The notes under the pieces were generated by a model. The model was not told the DNA's origin, did not search any database, and saw nothing but the letters and a program-made list of their open reading frames with translations. From the NCBI RefSeq assembly GCF_039555335.1, contig NC_092640.1, forward strand, positions 39,166,295 to 39,230,294: a stretch of DNA of 64,000 nt, written 5' to 3'. Source of the DNA: Amphiura filiformis. Lineage: Eukaryota > Echinodermata > Ophiuroidea > Amphilepidida > Amphiuridae. Within the stretch, counting starts at the first letter, position 1. Every line of letters starts with the position of its first letter. The position numbers and the translations under genes are program-made. Shown here in pieces: positions 58,101 to 64,000 of the stretch.

Positions 58101-61100
58101 TGACGTTTCCCCTTGCGATAAAAACGCTGAGTTGTAATCATTGCCAGTGATTCCCGATCTCATGCAGTGAGGAATAACAACGAGGATATAGCAATCATCC
58201 GTTCACATTCGGGAGACATAGACATTGCAGTCATTGCTTTATCCCAGTTCATTCATGATGAGTAATTTTGGCGAATACAGGAAGGCATTGGAGTATTAGA
58301 TTTTCCAATAGAAAGTTTATGCACAGAGCTAGAAGAGTATGTTTCACTTCTATGCGTGCGGAGTGAAGGGCACAGATGTCAGCGAAGCAAGATACGATAT
58401 CTTTGATCGAAAGTTTTCAAAAGATAAAAAGATTGCAGATATATCCTTGGTTGAAACAGTAATGCATGAGGACGTCCAAGAACTATTGGTAGAGAATGAG
58501 TATGAAGATTTTTCAGAAAATAGCGATTTGAGTGATCCTGAGAAGTAAAACAAAGAGAAATGCATCATTGAAACCATGCAAAAACGGACAATTTATAACA
58601 AAATTTTTGCGGTATTCTAGTTTACAAGTTGCTATTGGAGTCTTCTTTAATATATAGAGGCAACTCTGGTGGTCACCATTTTAAATCAGAATCTACCTTT
58701 ACCACCCTGAAGTATTTCATTATAACTAAAGTAACAATCCTGACGCATTTTTGTTGATATCATACTTTCCTTCAATTTTATCGGCCATTTTGAAAAAAGC
58801 ACTCTCGCCTGTGACATCCTATTACCTTCGTATTAATAATCTGACCTAGTAATTATTTACTACTATCAATAACAACATCCAAAATCTGATGAAGTATACA
58901 ACTTAAGTGACTAATTTAACAACATATATGGTTTTCATTGATTTTGGAGGCCATTTTGAAAAAAGCGCCCTCAGCTGTGACCTCCTGTTACCTCCATATT
59001 AATAACCTGACTTAGTAGTACATTATTGCTATCAATAATAATCCAAAATCTGGTTATATATGCCACTAAGTGAACAATTTAACCATATATATGTTTTTCA
59101 TTGATTTTGGCGGCCATTTTGAAAAAATCGCCCTCAGCTGTGACCTCTTGTAACCTTCATATTAATAACCTGACTTAGTAGTACATTATTGCTATCAATA
59201 AAAATCCAAAATCTGGTTAAATATGCCCTAAAGTGACTACTTCAACCATATATATATTGGATTTTGGCGGCCATTTTGAAAAAAAAGGGCCTCACGGAAA
59301 AGTTCTCAGGTTACGGGCTTTTTACCCAACAAATTCTTGTTCCCCATGCAAAACTGGTCCAGATAAACCATATGAGAATTTCTTGTTCTCCAAGTGGTAC
59401 TTAGCTCAGTTTTAACCTGGTCGATATAGACCAATTACTTAGAAATTATGAGCCTAAAAGTTTAAATAATTCCAGGGTTAAGACCAACCTTAACACCATG
59501 AACGAGTGATTTGTGTAATGAAAGTAAAGTCATTATAGTACAACTCCCCCTCAGATATCGCTCGTGCAAACCCAAATAACAAGCAATCTGTTTTTGCCCA
59601 AAGAAGTTTTATTCATACGTACATTCATTCAAAGAAATTTAGCACATTAAATAATTATAATGAAGTTACGCGCGTTCTGATTAGACCGTGCACAGAGCTT
59701 ATAGTGCCACATTCTGGCAAAATCTTTCATCCCAAAAGCGCTCTGAAAGTATTATGTGTAGCATGATAAGTGATGTCCTCAATCTCTAGTTCCCCAACCC
59801 CTGCGAGCTGAGACATACCGTGTTTAAACAACAAATCTCCGCAAATACGATGGTACTCCGTAGAATTTCTTAGTTTAGCAAAAGCTGGGTTCCACCATTG
59901 CCACAAAGTATTGTCTTGACGCATCATCATAGACCGGCCAGCAATCCCGCATTGAGCTCTGAAGTCTGGGATAACATCCACCTTATCAACTTTCGACCAG
60001 ACCAGAACGTTATCGAACCCGGCATCTACCTGTAGTTGAAAACAATCGAATGCTAGAACAACACATACATTTGTTTAAAAATAAAATTCTTAAGGTGAAC
60101 CTTAACCGGTAACTCGGTGTTTGGAAGGAGAGCTCTGGAGATTGTCCGAGACTCTAAGATTCAAATTCATGCACACTCATCAGACCAACATGTCCGGGAT
60201 AGTGGTGTGCAATTATACCTTTATTTGGAGTATAGTTGGGTATTCATCAAAATTCATACAAAATAATCGTTATGGAAAGGTAGGGTCGTACTGAAGAACC
60301 ATAACTCTCAGTGGCCTAGCGTCATACATAGTGCAGAAATACTGCACACTGTGCACAGCAAACATGATTCGACCTTAGCAGTACTTAAACCTGGTTAAGG
60401 GTAGACGAGGTATTGTTGGTCGAAGCAACCTAAAAATCGATTTTCATTATCTAGTTCAATATATTATTGAAAATTAACACCTTGATGTTTTGCAAAAGTC
60501 CATTCTACAAATTGTATACATTTCAAAATTTATTGTTGTTAATGAGTTATTGTGTTGTTTCAGCCCTCTTTACAACGTAACTCAAGAACCGCAGCACCTA
60601 TAAAGGTATATCTGTGATATTTTAATTCTTCTACACGCTGATCGCTATGAATTGAGCAATGCAGTTTTTGCCAAAGCTCACTACTATTCGTAAGATGCTG
60701 TGAACTACCAAATCATAACAGTTTAAAATAATTAATAACCTTAACAGGAAATTACTCCAGCAAAATCAATCGATAAAGTCTAGCCCAGCCCTGTTCGCTC
60801 CACTGACCAAAGTTATGTACAGATATGGGAGTTGTTTTTGCTTACTTACTTACATATCAGGGAGGTACGAGCATTTGCAGATGTCCCACCTACTCAGTTT
60901 TTAGCCTACATGTAATATATACATTATTCTTGATTGACAGCAAGTACAAAATATCCGTCTACTGGGTTTAGCTTTAATGCCCTTCGGAAGAAAGCGGTCC
61001 ACATGTGAGTGATAGTCACTAAAAGTTGCATTCGATTTACACAGGGAATTTTGCAGGCCATGCGTGCCCTTCCTTACTAAAACACCAAAGTGCGAATATT

Positions 61101-63896
61101 TCCAAACATCTAAATTAGCTAAAAATTTAGGACATGTTACAAAACTATATTTTCTAGAATTTCAGAGAGTACAAACAATATAGGCCGGTTATTTCTACAC
61201 AGTGACGTTAACTAGCCAATCAGTGAGGCAGATATGTTACACAGATTAAGTGAGATGTCATACGAATTTGTACATGGGGTCTTTAAGGTAAACCTACGGA
61301 AACTAGTAATCTGACCATTCGTTGAAAGGGAAAGGCCATGGAGCCTTATACAGGAGTCAAATTACAAACTGTGTAAAACCGACACCTATTAAGTAGTATA
61401 CTTTGACCTATCTGCGATGTATTGTTTTCGAGTTATAAGCAAAAGTAAGAGGAGCAAATTGGGACCATTTTGATTGGAGCAATTTTTCAAATTTGACCCA
61501 TATAGAGGTCAAAACTTGACATTTGACCTTTTTACTCGAAAACGGCACATCGCAGATAGGACAAATTATATACTTTTCTGAATCCTTATGACCTGATGAA
61601 CACAAGCTATTGTATAAGGCTCTATGACATATTTCTGCAGAACGAATGTTCAGATTACTTGTTTCCGTATTTTTAACACAGTCTGAACACTTTTGTAAGT
61701 TAACCAATGTATAATGTATTTTGAGTTTTGCCAGTACGAAACATCTATCACCTATCACCTACTGCAGTACTAACAATGGTATACCCCCGTCAAGTGATTG
61801 CTTTTGGAAGCAAGCTTGTAAATATGCTCGGTCACTCCTGGAAGACAAACATGACTATACCCTTTTTTCAATATATTTGGTCTAATCTATTTGGGAACCC
61901 TAGATCATTTGTTTATATTATCTACATGTATAAGATCCTGTGTCATATGCTGGGGTACCACAAAAGGTAGTTTTGTTACATTTTGACGTGCAGCTTGGAT
62001 TTCAAATCTCTGTCTCTTGAGTATTCCTTCACTTAGAAGATTCAATTAGGTCTAAAATTGAGTCTAATTTATTCTATATTACTCGTGTTTTTATCCTGTT
62101 TTAAAATAATTTTTAATTATATTCTTATGACGTTTGGCATGAAATGTGCCAAGGGTGGTTGTGGATTAGGGAGAGATGGATTAGGGGGAGGGATTCATAT
62201 CGTAAATTTGATCTAAAACCCCCATTAAAAATTGAATCTAGTAAAAAAATGTCTAAATGAACTCCCAGACATCTAAACCAAGTAAATAAATAAGAAATGA
62301 CTAATTAAAAGACTAATACTTGCTCAGAATGATTGTAAATGTGGAACAAAAAGAGGTGCTGGGATTAAATCCCACCTACTTTGTGATTGTTTTTGCCCGC
62401 ACTCTCTCATTTTTTAACCGATTTCCATAAAAAAAAGGTGTCAAAATGCTCAAGAGGATGAACCACTTCACTGAATGAGACGTGTAGGTAAAATGTTTGA
62501 AACATTGTGTACCATGTTACTATGTAACACAAAGGTACCCCAGTTTGTGACACAGGACCATAAACATTCACAGTCCAAATAGAGAGACATTAAAGAAATG
62601 ATTTTAGACATTTGAAAGCTGTGACCACATTTACCACATTTGGGCAATTATATACCAATTGTGGGCGATTTGTGGCCGTTTTGGCACACTTCTGTTTAGT
62701 TCAGGAGGACAGGGTACATACAACATACTGAAACTAACTTCTTCGTTTTCAATGCCGGCTAGAAGGTCATCACGAGTCGCATAGTGCATCGAGTTCTCTG
62801 GTAGTATCGGTACACCCTAAAAATACAGAAAACAAAATGTGCGTGTTGTGTAAATTCACTGTCACATCAGTACGTGTATTCTGATTAAAATTCTTATAGT
62901 GCCGGTAATTCGTCGGCTGTATTCCATTGTGGTGTAAAATCAGGTTTGAAGAAATGCGAATACAAAATCGAGTTGTGACAATCAGACTTTCATTATATTT
63001 TGTTATTGATGAGAAATGTCTGTAGTAAAATAAATAGATTTTATCTTTATATAACTTTCAAAAGAAATAGAGACACATTATTACTAGTAAATTGAAAGCA
63101 ATAAGTACTAGTATGGAAACACGCAAAACGCAATACTCTAACGCCAACCTCGGTAGCCGTGTAATCCATAAGGCATTACTTTTCGTCGGCTTCGTTTTTT
63201 TTTCATTTTGAACGATATTTCTTAGTTTATTCACTATTATAAAATGTGTGTAAAAATGTGGCGTATGGTCAATACGCCACTAAGGAAAACACAACAATTC
63301 ACTTTGTAACAATAAGACTCATTACTACACACTAGAGAGCTTTTCTATCAACAAATAAATAAATGATAAATTTTAGACTAAAATAGTTAAAATTGTACAC
63401 AGTCTCTTAATATCATTGTTATGACTTCTTGAGTACCATTGGAAGTTGTGGTTGTTTTTTGTGCAATGGGGTACATTATATTAACCCTTTAAATGAAGAA
63501 TGAAAGAGCGAGTAGGCCTATAGTCAATGAATAATTAAAACATAAATAATTCAATTATTGAATTAATAAATTAATTAATGTCATCAGAGGTCAAAGGTCA
63601 GCAGATAGAGGTCAACCGAGGTCAAAGGTCATACGGGGTCAACGGGATATGCTTAGCTCGGTCCACCAGTTTGCGGTGCAATAACCGCTCTTGTTTTCTT
63701 ACTTGTATATCTTGTCGGGCAACGCAAAATTCATCAAACGCAAATCCGTCGATGAATCCTATCTTCTTGTTGCTGATATCTCGATAATCAAAAGCCAGAG
63801 GATTGCCAGGTTTGACGAAAAAAGCAGCCTCATCGGGAGTGCTGAATGCATCACTGAATCTGAAGGTCCGACTCCGTTCGTACTTATTTATCCAGC
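55129..63896 (-). CDS. Gene C: family-3 solute-binding-like protein, 5' part outside window
   Basis: Exons 5-8 (63896-63703, 62816-62739, 60029-59819, 55178-55129) join in one open frame to a TGA, with phases identical to gene B. The product carries RTFRFSDAFST, RDISNKKIGFIDGF, DEFCVARQ, a GVPILPEN exon, VDAGFDNVLVW, CGIAGRSMMMRQD, STEYHRIC and a GHIPGPNPEDVCFDYE end. It differs from gene B by many substitutions and one extra codon in exon 7, so it is an older paralogue under apparent constraint rather than a recent copy. Exons 1-4 should lie right of the window. Intron 7 holds the large inverted repeat at 56-59 kb. Ligand and expression are unknown. Confidence 0.75.
55179..56012. other. Intron 7 of gene C, lower part, nothing recognised
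   Basis: AT-rich intron sequence with no paired repeat found. Confidence 0.4.
56470..57425 (-). mobile_element. 3' fragment of a non-LTR retrotransposon
   Basis: The frame from 57415 gives NLSKTQVCAFYIRNREAKRQ, TPVYLGVTLDRTLSYKTHIE, ALCYSSAEYACPVWGRSTHA and LNSCCQLITGCLQSTPTESL. This is the typical end of a reverse-transcriptase polyprotein. A frameshift near 56760 leads into a second frame ending near 56503. The tail is AAGAAGAAG-like. It is 5'-truncated inside the reverse transcriptase and inserted in the left arm of the inverted repeat. The clade is not assigned. Confidence 0.8.
57650..58141 (-). pseudogene. Transposon-derived coding fragment, left arm
   Basis: 163 open codons include FYRKGKRQCRKLLESKQKFV, LEEYVSLLYGVKG, VNEARYDIFDRKF, WVETVMPEDVQELLVEN and an acidic SDLSDPED end. 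The GNDY just upstream (in another frame), KGK, EARY-F and acidic-tail order recalls a multicopy protein family common in marine invertebrate genomes. I cannot name the element class. One internal stretch (about codons 85-100) does not fit the family and may be a frame break. Confidence 0.5.
58165..58548 (+). pseudogene. Transposon-derived coding fragment, right arm
   Basis: It is a mirror copy of the left-arm region with frameshifts. IIRSHSGDIDIAVIAL is at about 58190, GVLDFPIESLCTELEEYVSL at about 58288, then EARYDIFDRKFSKDKKIAD and EDFSENSDLSDPEK. It adds an upstream HSGD-DI motif not visible on the left. It lacks a middle segment present in the left arm. Confidence 0.5.
59819..60029 (-). 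CDS. Gene C exon 7
   Basis: 211 bases, acceptor CAACTACAG, donor GTATGT, phases 0 and 1. It encodes VDAGFDNVLVWSKVDKVDVI and WWNPAFAKLRNSTEYHRICG. One codon longer than gene B exon 7. Confidence 0.8.
60395..60744. repeat. TTAA-bounded element F2, copy 2
   Basis: It is a reverse-oriented homologue of 39961-40315, from TTAAGGGTAGACGAGG to AATAACCTTAA, in intron 6 of gene C. Confidence 0.7.
61075..61215 (-). repeat. Segment S fragment, inverted
   Basis: AACACCAAAGTGCGAATATT through CAGTGACGTTAACTAG matches the 167-base unit at 18917 and 37345 on the opposite strand. Confidence 0.65.
61395..61575. repeat. Short foldback, about 45-base arms
   Basis: ACCTATCTGCGATGT with GTTTTCGAGT on the left is mirrored by ACTCGAAAAC with ACATCGCAGATAGG on the right. 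Confidence 0.55.
61936..62560. repeat. Possible inverted-terminal element
   Basis: TCCTGTGTCATATGCTGGGGTACC on the left pairs imperfectly with GGTACCCCAGTTTGTGACACAGGA on the right. The interior is AT-rich and non-coding. Confidence 0.4.
62739..62816 (-). CDS. Gene C exon 6
   Basis: 78 bases, acceptor GTATTTTTAG, donor GTTAGT, phase 0 at both ends. It encodes GVPILPENSMHYATRDDLLA and GIENEE. Confidence 0.8.
63588..63641 (+). promoter_or_regulatory. Array of six AGGTCA-like half-sites with two perfect DR1 elements
   Basis: AGGTCAAAGGTCA occurs at 63588-63600 and 63619-63631, with a further AGGTCA at 63609-63614 and GGGTCA at 63636-63641. A one-base-spaced direct repeat is the classical site for HNF4 or RXR-type nuclear receptors. 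It lies in intron 5 of gene C. Function is inferred; a short tandem repeat is the alternative. Confidence 0.4.
63703..63896 (-). CDS. Gene C exon 5
   Basis: 194 bases, acceptor CTTACCTCAG, donor GTAAG, phases 1 and 0. It encodes GWINKYERSRTFRFSDAFST, then FFVKPGNPLAFDYRDI and KKIGFIDGFAFDEFCVARQ. Homologous to gene B exon 5, three codons shorter. Confidence 0.8.
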
Positions 63897-64000
63897 CTGA
63901 GGTAAGGAGAAACTGAGTGGTCAGGATGATAATTTGTTTGCTCAACATTGATGTCTTAGTTGCCGTGAGCTGCTCAATGAAGAAGATCATGACTCTGAAA

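Larger units (their letters stand above)
56013..59345. repeat. 3.3 kb inverted repeat with coding fragments and minisatellite arms
   Basis: The outer ends share GGGGAACAAGAATT and AATTCTTGTTCCCC. Next inward, both arms carry units of about 150 bases containing CAAAATGGCCGCCAAAAT and GTCAGGTTATTAATA (three on the left, four on the right). The inner arms carry diverged copies of one transposon-derived coding region (57650-58141 minus, 58165-58548 plus). The left arm is split by a retrotransposon fragment (56470-57425). Confidence 0.75.

Noticed and set aside
61728..61970. 80-codon plus-strand frame with hydrophobic residues
   Set aside because: No similarity, no splice or promoter context, and it runs into a possible inverted-terminal element.

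Overview
The window is AT-rich animal nuclear DNA. Coding capacity is split into short exons with GT-AG introns, and the rest is dense with MITEs, foldbacks, tRNA-derived SINEs, Penelope-like and other retroelement relics, and microsatellites. Repeat style suggests a marine invertebrate, possibly an echinoderm or hemichordate. The species is not determinable here, and this placement is inference.

The only host genes I can support form one minus-strand paralogous array, rebuilt exon by exon with matching splice phases. Each copy encodes a short N-terminal tail, one membrane segment and a linker, then a domain that reads as a bacterial family-3 solute-binding protein (periplasmic amino-acid-binding type, SBP_bac_3). 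Gene A (7404 down to 1736) has exons 1-4 and runs off the left edge. Gene B (42514 down to 24854) has all eight exons, but its exon 2 is shorter and breaks the frame. Gene C (63896 down to 55129) has exons 5-8 and runs off the right edge. Two further first exons (15863-15671 and 16662-16524) lie between A and B without exons 2-8 of their own. An orphan copy of the upstream flank lies near 20.07-20.22 kb.

The introns and spacers record many insertions. The clearest is in intron 1 of gene B. A Penelope-like element (34419-39052, 15-base target duplication) was hit by element X (36276-38440, 6-base duplication). Element X was then hit by a third element with long inverted ends (36757-38240, 8-base duplication). 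Genes A and B each carry one copy of the same TTAA MITE in different introns, and each gene preserves the other's empty site. Other structures include a 1.16 kb near-perfect palindrome (13575-14730), a 3.3 kb inverted repeat with transposon coding fragments (56013-59345), paired foldback families and an alternating minisatellite (48140-48625).

The exons probably give a membrane-anchored extracellular ligand-binding protein family. No partner genes are visible. Ligand, topology and expression are not known from the sequence.
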